A DNA stretch of 64,000 nt from Mycobacterium sp. NBC_00419 (GCF_036023875.1 NZ_CP107931.1:1984001-2048000), one strand, 5' to 3'; positions 1 to 9,159 are shown, numbered from the stretch's first letter. The notes: generated from the sequence alone by a model not told the origin. Program-made: numbers and translations.

Positions 1-864
1 CGGCGCCACCTTGACGCCGAACGCGGTGGCCAGAATGTTGATCAGGAACAACGCCATGAACGCGAACACCACGGTTTCGTTGACGGCATTGCCGACCGCG
101 GTGGGCCCGCCGCCGACCGACAGCCCCTTGTAGCAGGCGATCAAACCGGCCGACAGGCCGAACAGCAGCGCCTTGACCAGAGACACGATCACCTGGGGCA
201 GGCCGGTCAGCAGCGTCATGCCGGCGACGAACGCCCCGGGCGTGACGTGCTGAATGAACACGACGAAGAAGTAGCTTCCGGCCAGGCCGACGACGGCGAC
301 CACCGAATACAGCATCAGCGCAACGAAAGTCGCGGCGATGACCCGTGGGACCACGAGGGCTTGGATGGGGTTGACGCCGATCACCTTCATCGCGTCGATC
401 TCTTCGCGGATCGTGCGGGCACCCAGGTCGGCGCACATGGCGGTCGAGCCGGCCCCGGAGACCACGATGGCCGTCACGACAGGGCCCACCTGGGTGACCG
501 AGGCCAGCGCCGCCCCGGCGCCGGAGAGATCACCCGCGCCGACCTCGAGCAGCACGATGTTGAGGGTGAAGACGATCAGCACCGTGTAGGGAATCGAGAG
601 CACCACCGTGGGCACGATGGACACCCGGGCGACGAACCAGATCTGGTCGAGCAGTTCACGCCAGGCGAACGGGCGGCGGAACATGGCCGCGAAGGTTTCG
701 CCCACGAGAACGACGAAGTCGCCGATGGAGAACACGGGCTTGGACCAGGCGGCAGCTTTCACCGTCGGCCGCCGAGGAAACGCGGGCGGAGCGAGGGCAA
801 CGGCGGCATTACAGCCGCCGGGCGCCAGCACCCCTCTGCGGATCCCACATGCAGTCCTCTCCAT
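1..864 (-). CDS. MlaE/YrbE-family ABC permease (mce operon), 3' end cut by window
   Basis: Integral membrane permease of the Mce lipid-import systems, the MlaE-type partner of Mce substrate-binding proteins and the MceG ATPase. Reading leftwards from 864, the frame stays open to base 1. It carries the family signature 'CADLGARTIREEIDAM' followed by the 'VVPRV' step, and ends with the late block containing 'NAVNETVVFAFMALF'. The similarity is to the YrbE-A type, which is normally the first gene of an mce operon, so yrbEB and mce genes should lie beyond the left edge. ATG at 864 is the first in-frame start; a GTG at 762 would give a more usual N-terminus. Neither start has a strong ribosome site. 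Family call is sure; the start is not. Confidence 0.88.
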   Translation of the reverse strand, partial: MERTACGIRRGVLAPGGCNAAVALAPPAFPRRPTVKAAAWSKPVFSIGDFVVLVGETFAAMFRRPFAWRELLDQIWFVARVSIVPTVVLSIPYTVLIVFTLNIVLLEVGAGDLSGAGAALASVTQVGPVVTAIVVSGAGSTAMCADLGARTIREEIDAMKVIGVNPIQALVVPRVIAATFVALMLYSVVAVVGLAGSYFFVVFIQHVTPGAFVAGMTLLTGLPQVIVSLVKALLFGLSAGLIACYKGLSVGGGPTAVGNAVNETVVFAFMALFLINILATAFGVKVAP

Positions 865-1053
865 CGTCAGGCTTGGGCCGGACGCTAAGAGAGTCCCGAT
901 TAGCTGTCAACGCACGCCTGCGCAGAAGTCCAAGCGTCAATGGGCACTATCGGCAGGTCGCCGCAAAGCATTTGGTTTCGCTCAGACCGATCGGATCGTC
1001 GCGATTTAAAGTGTTGTCCGCGGCGTGCTAGAGCCCGTGCGTAGGCTGGGCTG

Positions 1054-1407
1054 GTGGCTGAAGCGGTCGACCCGTCCATCCCACCGAGCGGCACGGGCTG
1101 CGTCGAATGTGACGCCTCGGGCGGCTGGTGGGTGCACCTGCGCCGCTGCGCCGCCTGCGGACACATCGGCTGCTGCGATGACTCCCCGATGCGTCACGCG
1201 TCCGCGCATTGGCGGCAGTCAGGTCACCCGATCATCCGCTCCTTCGAGCCGGGCGAGGACTGGTTCTGGGACTACCAGGACAACCAGTACTACGACGGAC
1301 CGCGACTGGCGCCACCGGAGAGCCGGCCCGCTGACGAGACGGTGCCCGGTCCCCGCGGGCGGGTGCCCAGCGACTGGGCCGAGATCCTGGGAAGGCGCGC
1401 GGACTGA
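1054..1407 (+). CDS. UBP-type zinc-finger protein
   Basis: Small protein of 117 aa with one ubiquitin-protease-type zinc finger (zf-UBP fold). Likely metal ligands are Cys16, Cys19, Cys32, Cys35 and Cys40 with His48, His52 and His58. The aromatic stretch around residues 69-80 (WFWDY..QYY) is typical of stand-alone actinobacterial members. No ubiquitin system is expected in a mycobacterium, so the partner is unknown. GTG start, no strong ribosome site. The 3' end overlaps the convergent ORF on the other strand. Confidence 0.8.
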   Translation: MAEAVDPSIPPSGTGCVECDASGGWWVHLRRCAACGHIGCCDDSPMRHASAHWRQSGHPIIRSFEPGEDWFWDYQDNQYYDGPRLAPPESRPADETVPGPRGRVPSDWAEILGRRAD

Positions 1408-1703
1408 ATCACCGCGTCGGGACCGCCGCGACGACGCAGACACACTGTGGCGTAGACGTTGTCGACCTGAGTGATCGCGTCGTCGTTGACCACCACGCGC
1501 TTCTTGCGCAACACCGACGGCGTGCAGGCGATGAACGGCACCGGCCTCGCACAGTGGTCGTCGCAGACCTGGACGCTGTCGTCGAATCGCATCCCGAGCT
1601 CGGACTGGTCGAAGTACACCGTGTAGCGGATGGTGAACAGCCAGGTGGCGTCGGCACGTTGTTCGGCGCGAACGATCAGAGAGTCGTCACCGATCCTCGC
1701 CAT
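1290..1703 (-). CDS. Hypothetical protein
   Basis: Frame of 137 aa that I do not recognise. The first ~100 residues look like a compact soluble domain with alternating hydrophobic strands and a 'CDDHC' motif near residue 49. The last ~40 residues are Arg/Pro/Gly-rich and are antisense to the 3' end of the zf-UBP gene, so the true conserved protein may be shorter. No signal peptide or membrane segment. It is convergent with the zf-UBP gene and shares no operon with its neighbours. Confidence 0.5.
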   Translation of the reverse strand: MARIGDDSLIVRAEQRADATWLFTIRYTVYFDQSELGMRFDDSVQVCDDHCARPVPFIACTPSVLRKKRVVVNDDAITQVDNVYATVCLRRRGGPDAVIQSARLPRISAQSLGTRPRGPGTVSSAGRLSGGASRGPS

Positions 1704-1754
1704 GGGTCCGATGGTCCTCCGCGCAGCCGCTCAAGTGTGGGAGCACACGCCGTG

Positions 1755-2162
1755 TCAATCCGAAAGACCAGACCTCTGCATCTCTTTGGCGAATTCCTCG
1801 CTCATCCGCTCGGCGAACGCGTTGACCGCTTTGAGCGGACGCAGCATCACGGTGAACTCGTCGATAAGCCCGTCGGGCCGGGTGTGCAGGAAGTCGCAGC
1901 CGTTGATGTCGAGGTCGCCGACCTTGGCGGTGAAGACCAGCGCGTGGTCGGGAGCGTCTTGCGCACCGATCTCGCGGACGTAGGTGAGATCGGCGAACAC
2001 CCGCGAGACGGCGCGCAGGATCACGCCGACGGCGTCGCGGCCGTGGTACGGCTTGTGCGCGATGGGGCTGCGGAAGACGACGTCCTCAGCGAACAGCGCG
2101 GGCAGGGCATCGAAGTCGCCGGCTTCCACGGCAGCGCGAAATGCATGCATGACCGAGAGCAT
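1755..2162 (-). CDS. SnoaL/NTF2-like protein
   Basis: Protein of 135 aa with the SnoaL-like (NTF2 cone) layout: N-terminal helix 'MHAFRAAVEAGDFDALPALFAED', then 'FRSPIAHKPYHGRDAV', and a C-terminal 'DGLIDEFTVMLRPL' strand. Such proteins are small-molecule isomerases, hydrolases or binding proteins; the substrate cannot be read here. Its ATG lies 4 bp after the stop of the upstream TetR gene, so the two are probably co-transcribed. Confidence 0.75.
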   Translation of the reverse strand: MLSVMHAFRAAVEAGDFDALPALFAEDVVFRSPIAHKPYHGRDAVGVILRAVSRVFADLTYVREIGAQDAPDHALVFTAKVGDLDINGCDFLHTRPDGLIDEFTVMLRPLKAVNAFAERMSEEFAKEMQRSGLSD

Positions 2163-2166
2163 GCCA

Positions 2167-2766
2167 CTACTCGGTGATGACGCCGCCGCGCAACAGCTCC
2201 AGCGCGGTGCGGCACAGCCGCTGCAATTCCGCCAGCGACGGGTCGTCGCCGACCATCCACATCTCCATCGCACCGAAAACGGCGGCCGCGATGCAGCGGG
2301 CCGTGACCATGACGCGCAGCCGATCGTCGACCGTCGCGTGCCCGGCGCTGTCGGAGAGCTGGGCAGCCACCGCGTCGGCGAACTCGGCCTCCACCTGGCG
2401 GGTGTGCCGCAGGATGCTGCCGGGGTCGAGTTCTTTGGCGCGCAGAGCCGCGATCTGGGCGACGGCCTCCGGGTCATAGGGCGAGGCGTCGATGGCCGAT
2501 TGCACCGACTCCAGGATCGGTTCCTCCGGCGAACGCGCCTGCAGCGCGGCGCGGAACCATTCCAGGCCGGCGTCATAGTCGGCGAACAGCAGGTCGTGTT
2601 TGGAGGTGAAGTGGCGATAGAACGTGCGCAGCGAGACCCCGGCATCGGCGGCGATCTGATCGGCCGAGGTGTCCTCGACACCTTGGGCGAGGAACCGCAC
2701 CATGGCCGCGCGCCGCAACGCGTCGCGGGTGCGCTCACTGCGCGCCGTCTGAGCAGGCCGAATCAC
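2167..2766 (-). CDS. TetR-family transcriptional regulator
   Basis: About 199 aa from the GTG at 2766. The N-terminal TetR DNA-binding domain contains 'TRDALRRAAMVRFLAQGVED' and the helix-turn-helix 'IAADAGVSLRTFYRHFTSKH'. The C-terminal ligand domain is not diagnostic. An upstream ATG at 2838 is in frame but would place the operator at 2791-2808 inside the gene, so the internal GTG is preferred. It sits head to head with the DUF2834 gene and probably controls both directions. Confidence 0.85.
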   Translation of the reverse strand: MIRPAQTARSERTRDALRRAAMVRFLAQGVEDTSADQIAADAGVSLRTFYRHFTSKHDLLFADYDAGLEWFRAALQARSPEEPILESVQSAIDASPYDPEAVAQIAALRAKELDPGSILRHTRQVEAEFADAVAAQLSDSAGHATVDDRLRVMVTARCIAAAVFGAMEMWMVGDDPSLAELQRLCRTALELLRGGVITE

Positions 2767-2790
2767 GCAGGACAACCTACCGCACGACCA

Positions 2791-2808
2791 TTTGTCAAAA
2801 TTGACAAA
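2791..2808. promoter_or_regulatory. Perfect palindrome, likely TetR operator
   Basis: TTTGTCAAAATTGACAAA has 8-bp arms around a 2-bp centre. It lies between the TetR gene (-) and the DUF2834 gene (+). The right arm contains a TTGACA -35-like hexamer, so binding would block transcription. Confidence 0.65.
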
Positions 2809-2840
2809 ACATCGAAGTGATTGATCTACATTGACCAACC

Positions 2841-3332
2841 ATGACGCTTCTCGTGCATGCAGTGCTCGCCGTACTCGTGATCGCCTGGGTCATTCAGTCC
2901 AACCCCACGATCTTCCGCAAGCCTGCCAACGGACCCGCTCTCAGCGCCCTGGAGGTGGCCTACTACGTGGCGGGCATCGCCTCGATCGCGCTCGGCTGGT
3001 ACTTCAACATCAAGTTCGTCCACCAGTACGCCGACGGCAGCGGCAATGTGTTCACCGGGAGCGGAAGCTGGTGGCAGTTCATCACTTTGGGCTATGACAA
3101 CCCAGCGGCCGCCTCAGCCAGCCAGGATTACACGATCGGCAATGTCATCCTGCTGCCGTTGTTCACCATCGTCGACGGCTACCGCCGTGGCATCCGCAGG
3201 CCGTGGCTGTTCTTCGTGTCCAGCCTGTTCACCAGCTTCGCGTTCGCCTGGGCGTTCTACCTGGCGACCGCCGAGCGTCAGCGCCGCCACGAGAAGGCGG
3301 CGGCTCAGACGATCGGCGCCAGCGTCGGGTAG
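2841..3332 (+). CDS. DUF2834-type membrane protein
   Basis: Protein of 163 aa with about four hydrophobic segments: residues 3-20, 37-56, 95-110 and 120-141. The block 'LGYDNPAAASASQDY' followed by 'NVILLPLFTIVDGYRRGIR' is typical of DUF2834 membrane proteins of unknown role. ATG start 8 nt after a TACATT -10-like box (2827-2832), which fits a leaderless or near-leaderless transcript. The last 28 bp overlap the convergent OYE gene. Confidence 0.72.
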   Translation: MTLLVHAVLAVLVIAWVIQSNPTIFRKPANGPALSALEVAYYVAGIASIALGWYFNIKFVHQYADGSGNVFTGSGSWWQFITLGYDNPAAASASQDYTIGNVILLPLFTIVDGYRRGIRRPWLFFVSSLFTSFAFAWAFYLATAERQRRHEKAAAQTIGASVG

Positions 3333-4396
3333 TCGGTGTAACCCGCCGATCCCGGTGAGTAGAACGTCGCGACGTCGGGTTCATTGAGCTCGGCGCCGGC
3401 ACGCAGCCGGTCGATGAGGTCGGGGTTGGCCAGAAACGCCCGGCCGACGGTGGCGGCGCTGATGACGCCCCAGTCGGCGAGGTTCTCCAGCTGGCAGAAA
3501 CTGGTTTCGACCTCGCGACCGGTGTTGAGGACGAAAGTCCCCGGCCACAGTGCGCGGATGGTTCCGAAATCGTCGGCGTCGGGGTCGATGAGCGCATGCA
3601 GGTATGCCAGGCCGAGCGTTGAAATGCGCTGCAGCAGGGCCTCATACGCTGATATGGTGTCGATCTCGTGGACGTCTCCGGCGTTGTTTCCGGGCGAGAT
3701 GCGCACCCCGACCCGGTCGGGGCCGATCTCCTCGGCGACGGCTTCGATGACCTCGGCGGCCAGCCGCGCACGGTTCTGCGCAGATTCACCGTAGTGGTCG
3801 GTGCGCCGATTGGTGGCATCGGCCAGGAACTGGTGCAGCAGATAGCCATTGGCCGAATGGATCTCGACACCGTCCATACCGGCGTCGACCGCGCGGCGGG
3901 CCGCGGTGCGGAATTGCGCTATCACGCCGGGGATTTCGTCGGTGTCGAGAGCACGCGGAACGGGCAGCGGCTTCTTGCCGGCGGGGGTGTGCGCGAGCAT
4001 GTCGGCAGCGATCGCTGACGGCGCCACCGACTCGGTACCGCTGATGTCGGGGTGCCCCATCCGGCCGACATGCCAGATCTGCATGAAGATCAGCCCGTCA
4101 CGTTCGTGGACGGCCTGGGCGACCTGCGCCCACTTCTGCTCGTGTGCGTCGGTGTAGATGCCCGGGGTATTGCCGTAGGCACCGTTGCCGGCCTGAGAGA
4201 CCGCGGTGGCCTCGGTGATGATCAGACCCGCCGAGGCACGTTGCGCGTAGTACTCGACCTGCAGGTCAGACGGTGTGCCGTCATCCTGGGCCCGGCTGCG
4301 CGTCAACGGCGCCATGAAGATCCGGTTGCGGGCCGTCACACTGCCGACGGTGATCGGCTGGAGCAGGGCTGCGTCGTCGGCCAGGGTGTAGGTCAT
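3305..4396 (-). CDS. NADH:flavin oxidoreductase, Old Yellow Enzyme family
   Basis: FMN-dependent ene-reductase of 363 aa, TIM-barrel fold. Visible marks are the N-terminal 'NRIFMAPLTRSRA', the substrate-binding pair His180/Asn183 in 'EIHSANGYLLHQFL' with Tyr185 close by, and the C-terminal FMN-phosphate loop 'VGRAFLANPDL'. It would reduce activated C=C bonds or nitro compounds with NAD(P)H. Start chosen at 'MTYTLAD'; the frame extends upstream to 4525 but that stretch lacks family sequence. Stands alone between convergent and same-strand neighbours. Confidence 0.92.
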   Translation of the reverse strand: MTYTLADDAALLQPITVGSVTARNRIFMAPLTRSRAQDDGTPSDLQVEYYAQRASAGLIITEATAVSQAGNGAYGNTPGIYTDAHEQKWAQVAQAVHERDGLIFMQIWHVGRMGHPDISGTESVAPSAIAADMLAHTPAGKKPLPVPRALDTDEIPGVIAQFRTAARRAVDAGMDGVEIHSANGYLLHQFLADATNRRTDHYGESAQNRARLAAEVIEAVAEEIGPDRVGVRISPGNNAGDVHEIDTISAYEALLQRISTLGLAYLHALIDPDADDFGTIRALWPGTFVLNTGREVETSFCQLENLADWGVISAATVGRAFLANPDLIDRLRAGAELNEPDVATFYSPGSAGYTDYPTLAPIV

Positions 4397-4499
4397 GCCT
4401 GCCTCAAGTACGGGCGGGCCCTGATTCATTCCCGCCGCGGATAGATTCACCGAGCCTGTCGTTGTCGCGAGGAAGTGCGACGAGTGGACATGTCGCCAA

Positions 4500-5534
4500 C
4501 TACAGGCTGGGAGCGCGGACCTCATCCAGGAATGTGCGGACGGTGGACTCCGGCGTGCCGGCCGGCAGCCCCACCATCACCCGGTCGATGATGCCGTCAC
4601 AGCGGGCCCGCAGCGCGCCGGCCAACTCCTCCACCGGCGCGACGACGGCGAAGGTCTCCAGTATCTCGTCGTCGATGAGGGTGCCCATCGTGTCCCACTG
4701 GCCCGCCATCGACAGCCGGTGCAATTCGGTTTGCAACTCACCCCAGCCATGCAGTTCGAGCACCTTGCGATACGCCGGGGTCGAGGCATAAAACGCGATC
4801 TGCTTGCGTGAAGCCGCTGCCGCCGCGGCCATTTCCGCCTCGTCGGCACCGGTCACCACGAACACCGGCGCGAACATCTGGAAGTCGTCGCGGCTGCGGC
4901 CGGACTTGGCCATCCCGCGCTCCACCGCCGGGATGGTCACTTCGTCGAAGTAGCGTTTGGTGGTGAACGCGTGCGCGATCATCCCGTCGGCGACCTCGCC
5001 GCACGTCTCCGTCATCAACTCGCCCACCGCCGCGATGAGGACTTTCGGCGAACCGTAGGGCTGGGGCTCCGGAGTGAACATCGGCGTCATCAGGCGGTGG
5101 GTGTAGAAGTCTCCGTCGAAGCTCAGCTTGGTGCCGTTGTGCCAGCAGTCCCAGATGGCGCGCAACGCGACAACGAACTCGCCCATCCGCTTCGCAGGCT
5201 GACTCCACGGCATGCTGAACCGCTTCTCGATGTGCGGTTTGATCTGAGTGCCCAGGCCCAGCAGCAGCCGGCCTTCGGAGTACTCCTGGAGATCCCACCC
5301 GACATTGGCGACGGTCATCGGGTTACGTGCGAATGCCACCGCGATGCTCGTGCCCAACTCGATCTGCGAGGTGTGCTCGGCAGCCAGGGTCAGCGGCAGG
5401 AACGGGTCGTGATTGATCTCCGCGGTCCAGCAGCCGTCATAACCGAGCCGCTCCAGATCCCGGGCTGCGTCGGCGACCTCGGCGAGCCTGCTCATGACAC
5501 CGCGATCGACCTTGAGACAACCGCCCGACGCCAT
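4500..5534 (-). CDS. LLM-class F420-dependent oxidoreductase
   Basis: Luciferase-like TIM-barrel enzyme of 344 aa, probably using F420. Typical blocks are 'LERLGYDGCWTAEINHDPFL' and 'IELGTSIAVAFARNPM' near the N-terminus, then 'GRLLLGLGTQIKPHI'. The family in mycobacteria acts on varied lipophilic substrates; none can be assigned. ATG at 5534 fits the family N-terminus. It is divergent from the acyl-CoA carboxylase gene across 62 bp that probably hold both promoters. Confidence 0.85.
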   Translation of the reverse strand: MASGGCLKVDRGVMSRLAEVADAARDLERLGYDGCWTAEINHDPFLPLTLAAEHTSQIELGTSIAVAFARNPMTVANVGWDLQEYSEGRLLLGLGTQIKPHIEKRFSMPWSQPAKRMGEFVVALRAIWDCWHNGTKLSFDGDFYTHRLMTPMFTPEPQPYGSPKVLIAAVGELMTETCGEVADGMIAHAFTTKRYFDEVTIPAVERGMAKSGRSRDDFQMFAPVFVVTGADEAEMAAAAAASRKQIAFYASTPAYRKVLELHGWGELQTELHRLSMAGQWDTMGTLIDDEILETFAVVAPVEELAGALRARCDGIIDRVMVGLPAGTPESTVRTFLDEVRAPSL

Positions 5535-5596
5535 GCTGGCAGAGGCTACAGTAAGCAATTCAGTATGGTCAACGCGCGCACGGTTAGGACACCTCG

Positions 5597-7093
5597 ATGA
5601 GCAACGCGCAGGACTGGCAGGACACACTGCACGACCTGAGCCGGCGGCGTCAGCATGCACATGCGATGGGCGGCGACGAGCGGCTGGCCAAACACCACGA
5701 CAAGGGCAAACTCGACGCCCGGGCACGCATCGACCACCTCCTCGACCCCGGCACCTTCCAGGAGTTCGGCACCCTGGTCGGCGGCGAGATCGCCGCGGAC
5801 GGCATCGTCACGGGAGCCGGACGCGTCGGCGGCACGCCGGTGATGATCGGCGCCGAAGACTTCACCACCCTGGCAGGCACGATCGGCCCCGGCGGCAACG
5901 CGAAGCGCTACCGGCTGGCCGAACTGGCGCTACGCAACAAGGTGCCGCTGGTAATGCTGTTGGAAGGGGCCGGATTTCGGCCGAGCGGGGAACACTATGG
6001 CCGCAGCCCCACCGACCTCATCGCGCAGGCACAGTGTTCCGGCAAGGTGCCCACTGTCTCGGCCGTGCTGGGCCCGTCGGCCGGCCACGGCGCACTGGTG
6101 GCGCCGGTGTGCGACTTCAGCATCATGAGCGGTCAGGGCGCCATCTTCACCGCGGGACCGCCGGTGGTGAAAGAGTCCACCGGAGAGGACATCTCGAAGG
6201 AGGACCTGGGCGGCCCCGACGTCGCCCTTGCCAGCGGCGTGATCCACAACGTCGCCGAGACCGACGAAGCGGTGCTCGACGAGGTTCGTCGCTACCTGTC
6301 CTACTTCCCCTCCAGCGCCTGGTCCTATCCCCCGACCCGGCTCTACGACGACTCGGCGGAACTGCGCCACACCCCCGAACTGCTGGACATCATCTCCCGG
6401 GACAACCGACGCATCTACGACATGCGCACCGTCCTCGACGTGGTGTTCGACGAGCCGGACTGGTTCGAGGTGCAACCGAAGTTCGGCCCGGCGATCATCT
6501 GTGCGCTGGCCCACCTGGGTGGCTATCCGGTGGCAGTCGTCGCCAATCAGCCGACCAAGCTCGCCGGGTCGATCGACGCCGACGCTGCCGACAAGGCAGC
6601 ACATTTCATCATGGTGGCCGACTCATTCCACCTGCCGATCGTTTTTCTGGCCGACAATCCCGGCATGCTGCCTGGTAGTCAGTCCGAACGCAGTGGTGTG
6701 CTGCGCTCCGGGGCCCGGATGTTCGCCGCCCAGACGGCGGCCACCACGATCAAACTGCATGTGACACTGCGCAAGGCGTTCGGCTTCGGTTCGATGGTCA
6801 TGTCGCTGTTGGGTTTCGACAGCCAGGTGGCCACCTTCGCCTTCCCGGGCGCCACCATGGGCGCGATGAGCGCGGCGGCGCTGAGCCGGGCGTCGCACGC
6901 CGACGAGGACGTCACCGAAGTCCTCAAGAACATGGAGCTCGAGGCGTCGTACCGCTCGGCGAACAACCTCGGGTTCGACGAACTGATCTCGCCGGAAGAA
7001 ACCCGCAACGCCCTGCTGCTGGCGCTACAGCGCGGTGTCTACAGCCGCCAGCAGGTCGCAGAACCGGTGTCGCGCACCGTCATCACACCGTAG
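5597..7093 (+). CDS. Acyl-CoA carboxylase beta subunit (carboxyltransferase, AccD-like)
   Basis: Protein of 498 aa with the two crotonase-like halves of biotin-dependent carboxyltransferases. It moves CO2 from carboxybiotin to an acyl-CoA. N-half marks are 'KLDARARIDHLLDPGTFQE' and the 'GAGFRPSGE' loop; the C-half has 'VANQPTKLAGSIDADAADK' and 'FLADNPGMLPG'. No biotinylated alpha subunit is encoded nearby, so it must borrow one or belong to a divergent subfamily. ATG start. Its 3' end overlaps the convergent LLM gene by 11 bp. Confidence 0.88.
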   Translation: MSNAQDWQDTLHDLSRRRQHAHAMGGDERLAKHHDKGKLDARARIDHLLDPGTFQEFGTLVGGEIAADGIVTGAGRVGGTPVMIGAEDFTTLAGTIGPGGNAKRYRLAELALRNKVPLVMLLEGAGFRPSGEHYGRSPTDLIAQAQCSGKVPTVSAVLGPSAGHGALVAPVCDFSIMSGQGAIFTAGPPVVKESTGEDISKEDLGGPDVALASGVIHNVAETDEAVLDEVRRYLSYFPSSAWSYPPTRLYDDSAELRHTPELLDIISRDNRRIYDMRTVLDVVFDEPDWFEVQPKFGPAIICALAHLGGYPVAVVANQPTKLAGSIDADAADKAAHFIMVADSFHLPIVFLADNPGMLPGSQSERSGVLRSGARMFAAQTAATTIKLHVTLRKAFGFGSMVMSLLGFDSQVATFAFPGATMGAMSAAALSRASHADEDVTEVLKNMELEASYRSANNLGFDELISPEETRNALLLALQRGVYSRQQVAEPVSRTVITP

Positions 7094-8126
7094 CGCGATA
7101 GGTCTGCACGACCGGCTCGAGCTCGTCCGGGGTGGCACCGTGCAGGATCACCGCGTCGGCGCCATAGTCGAACTCCTTGCGAATACGGTCGACACACTGC
7201 TGCGCCGAACCGGTGGCCGATGGTTCGAGCCACTCGTCGGGGATCAGCGTCGCGATGTGCTCGATCTGCTCGGCGGTTCCCTTGTGGTCGATGCCACCAC
7301 CGATGGACTGCACCACCGAATCCGCCCGGAACCGTTCCAGCACAGCGGGATCCCAGCCATTGGTGTTCACCAGCAGATCGCCGTACCCCTGGAGGTAGGT
7401 CGCCAGGCGGGCCACCGTCTTCTTGAGCCGCAACTCTTCGGGCAGGTGATCACCGACGGTGGCGAAGCAGGACCACACCCGCACGCTGTCCGGGTCGCGG
7501 CCGGCCTGCTCGGCGGCGTCCTTGACCGTCTTGACGCAGCGCTGCAGGGTTTCCGGGGTGAAGTAGGTGTGCAGGATGACGTCGTCGAACGCGCGGCCAC
7601 CGAGCTTGAGGGTGTTCGGCCCGAATGCCACCAGCGCCAGCCGGATGTCCTCCCGGAAGTCCGGATCGAGGAACAGAATCTGGTACTTCCCGAGCGGGCC
7701 GTCATGGTTGAAGATGATCTCGCCCTGCCACAGCCGGCGCATCACCTGGGCGAAGTCCTCCATCTGCGCGGTGGTGACCGCCGGGATGCCGAACGCCGAG
7801 TAGATGGCGCCGATTCCGCGTCCGATCCCCAGGGTGAACCGGCCACCGGACAGGCGGTGCATGGTGGTGGCCCACGACCCGGTGATCAGCGGATGCCGAG
7901 TGTTGTGATTGGTTGCCGCCGTGGCGATCTGCATCCGGGTGGTCACCGCGCAGGCCGCACCCACCAGTGACGAGGCCTCCTTGACGTTCCAGCGCTCAGA
8001 GATGAAGGCCGTGCCGAAGCCGAGTTCCTCACCTCGGCGGGCCTCGTCCATCAACGTGGCGGGCCCTTCACCGCCGGCGCCTGCCAGCAGGTAGTAGCCG
8101 AGTTCGTCCAACGGTTGTCCGCTCAC
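7083..8126 (-). CDS. LLM-class F420-dependent oxidoreductase
   Basis: Second luciferase-like enzyme, 347 aa, not a close copy of the one at 4500-5534. It keeps 'EELGFGTAFISERWNVKEAS', 'ATAATNHNTRHPLITGSWA' and 'GGRFTLGIGRGIGAIY'. GTG start at 8126 is preferred because AAGGAG stands 8 nt upstream. That GTG overlaps the stop of the upstream SnoaL-like gene (GTGA), so the two are translationally coupled and probably act on the same compound. Confidence 0.86.
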   Translation of the reverse strand: MSGQPLDELGYYLLAGAGGEGPATLMDEARRGEELGFGTAFISERWNVKEASSLVGAACAVTTRMQIATAATNHNTRHPLITGSWATTMHRLSGGRFTLGIGRGIGAIYSAFGIPAVTTAQMEDFAQVMRRLWQGEIIFNHDGPLGKYQILFLDPDFREDIRLALVAFGPNTLKLGGRAFDDVILHTYFTPETLQRCVKTVKDAAEQAGRDPDSVRVWSCFATVGDHLPEELRLKKTVARLATYLQGYGDLLVNTNGWDPAVLERFRADSVVQSIGGGIDHKGTAEQIEHIATLIPDEWLEPSATGSAQQCVDRIRKEFDYGADAVILHGATPDELEPVVQTYRATV

Positions 8127-8512
8127 TGCCACTCTCCTTGTTTGTAGCCACAATTCCAGACTTCGGTGATCCGGCCGTCGACGACACGGAAGATCTCCAT
8201 GCTGCCGATACAGATCTCGGACCCGTCCTTGAGCGTCATCGGCGACTGGTAGACCAGCGCCACGTGCTCGTCGTCATCCCCGGCGACGATCAGGTTCAGA
8301 TCGAACCGGATCTCGTCGAACATCTCCCAGGTGTCGACCACTCGTTTGACAGCCTCATCGTGGGTGAGCACATGAGACTCCCCCACCTCGTGGCGAATCA
8401 CGCTGTCCCCCAGCAGTTCCTCGGCCAGAGCGAAGTCCCGCGTGTTCCAGACCACGAGGTTGTAGAGCTCGACCACCTCACGCGCGGTCCTGCCCACCGG
8501 CGCTGACGTCAT
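8123..8512 (-). CDS. SnoaL-like protein
   Basis: NTF2/SnoaL-like protein of 129 aa. It has the N-terminal helix 'TAREVVELYNLVVWNTRDFA', 'RHEVGESHVLTHDEA' and the C-terminal strands 'MEIFRVVDGRITEVWNCGY'. It is coupled by a 4-bp overlap to the LLM oxidoreductase downstream. It is divergent from the TetR gene at 8551, which is the likely regulator. Start at 8512 rather than 8548, where residues are non-family. Confidence 0.76.
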   Translation of the reverse strand: MTSAPVGRTAREVVELYNLVVWNTRDFALAEELLGDSVIRHEVGESHVLTHDEAVKRVVDTWEMFDEIRFDLNLIVAGDDDEHVALVYQSPMTLKDGSEICIGSMEIFRVVDGRITEVWNCGYKQGEWQ

Positions 8513-8550
8513 TCCAGGCAACTTAGTTGTCGTGTGTTTAATATGCAAGG

Positions 8551-9159
8551 GTGCCCACTCCCGAACGCGGCTTGACGCAAGCGGAGCGGGTCGAGACCTC
8601 TCGACGCCGCCTGATGGAGGCTGCCGCCGCGCTCATCGTCGAGAAGGGCTGGGAGGCAACGACCGCTGCGGAGATCGGCCGCCGTGCCGGGTACAGCCGC
8701 ACGATGGTGCACGCCCGCTACGGCGGCAAGGACGCCATCCTGGACGACTTCCTGCAGGTGTACATGAGCCGCCTCAACCCGGACCCAGATCCGGGCGCGA
8801 CGGGCATGGAGCAGGTGCTGGCCCACATCGACCGGATCCGTGAGCTCTACGCCCGGGAGCCCGACGTGTTCCACGCGATGTACGTGGCCACCTTCGAAGC
8901 GGTCAAGACCACCTCGCCGCTGCGCGACCGGATAGCCGGCGACCTGTCCAACGCAGCGCACAAGATCGGTACGAGCCTTCGACGCGGTGTCCGCGACAAG
9001 TCGGTTCGCCGCGATGTCGACGTCGACAAAGCGGTCGGCGACATCACCGCGGCGACCTTCGGTGCGGTGTTCGTCTGGATTACCCTGCCGCGAACCTTCG
9101 ACATCGGCCGCGAACTGACCCACACCCGCGAACGGATCATCCACGACTACGGAACCTGA
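8551..9159 (+). CDS. TetR-family transcriptional regulator
   Basis: 202 aa from GTG. DNA-binding domain at residues 15-60 with 'LMEAAAALIVEKGWEATTAA' and recognition helix region 'IGRRAGYSRTMVHARYGGK'. It is separated by only 38 bp from the divergent SnoaL-LLM pair, which it probably represses. A TTTAAT box just upstream of the GTG suggests a very short or absent leader. Confidence 0.86.
   Translation: MPTPERGLTQAERVETSRRRLMEAAAALIVEKGWEATTAAEIGRRAGYSRTMVHARYGGKDAILDDFLQVYMSRLNPDPDPGATGMEQVLAHIDRIRELYAREPDVFHAMYVATFEAVKTTSPLRDRIAGDLSNAAHKIGTSLRRGVRDKSVRRDVDVDKAVGDITAATFGAVFVWITLPRTFDIGRELTHTRERIIHDYGT

Noticed and set aside
1755..2738. 327-codon open frame on the minus strand
   Set aside because: The first half is a shifted reading of the TetR gene; the SnoaL-like protein starts at 2162.
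5546..5554. CTACAGTAA resembling the operator half-site at 10760
   Set aside because: No matching inverted arm on either side; a single 8-bp match is expected by chance.
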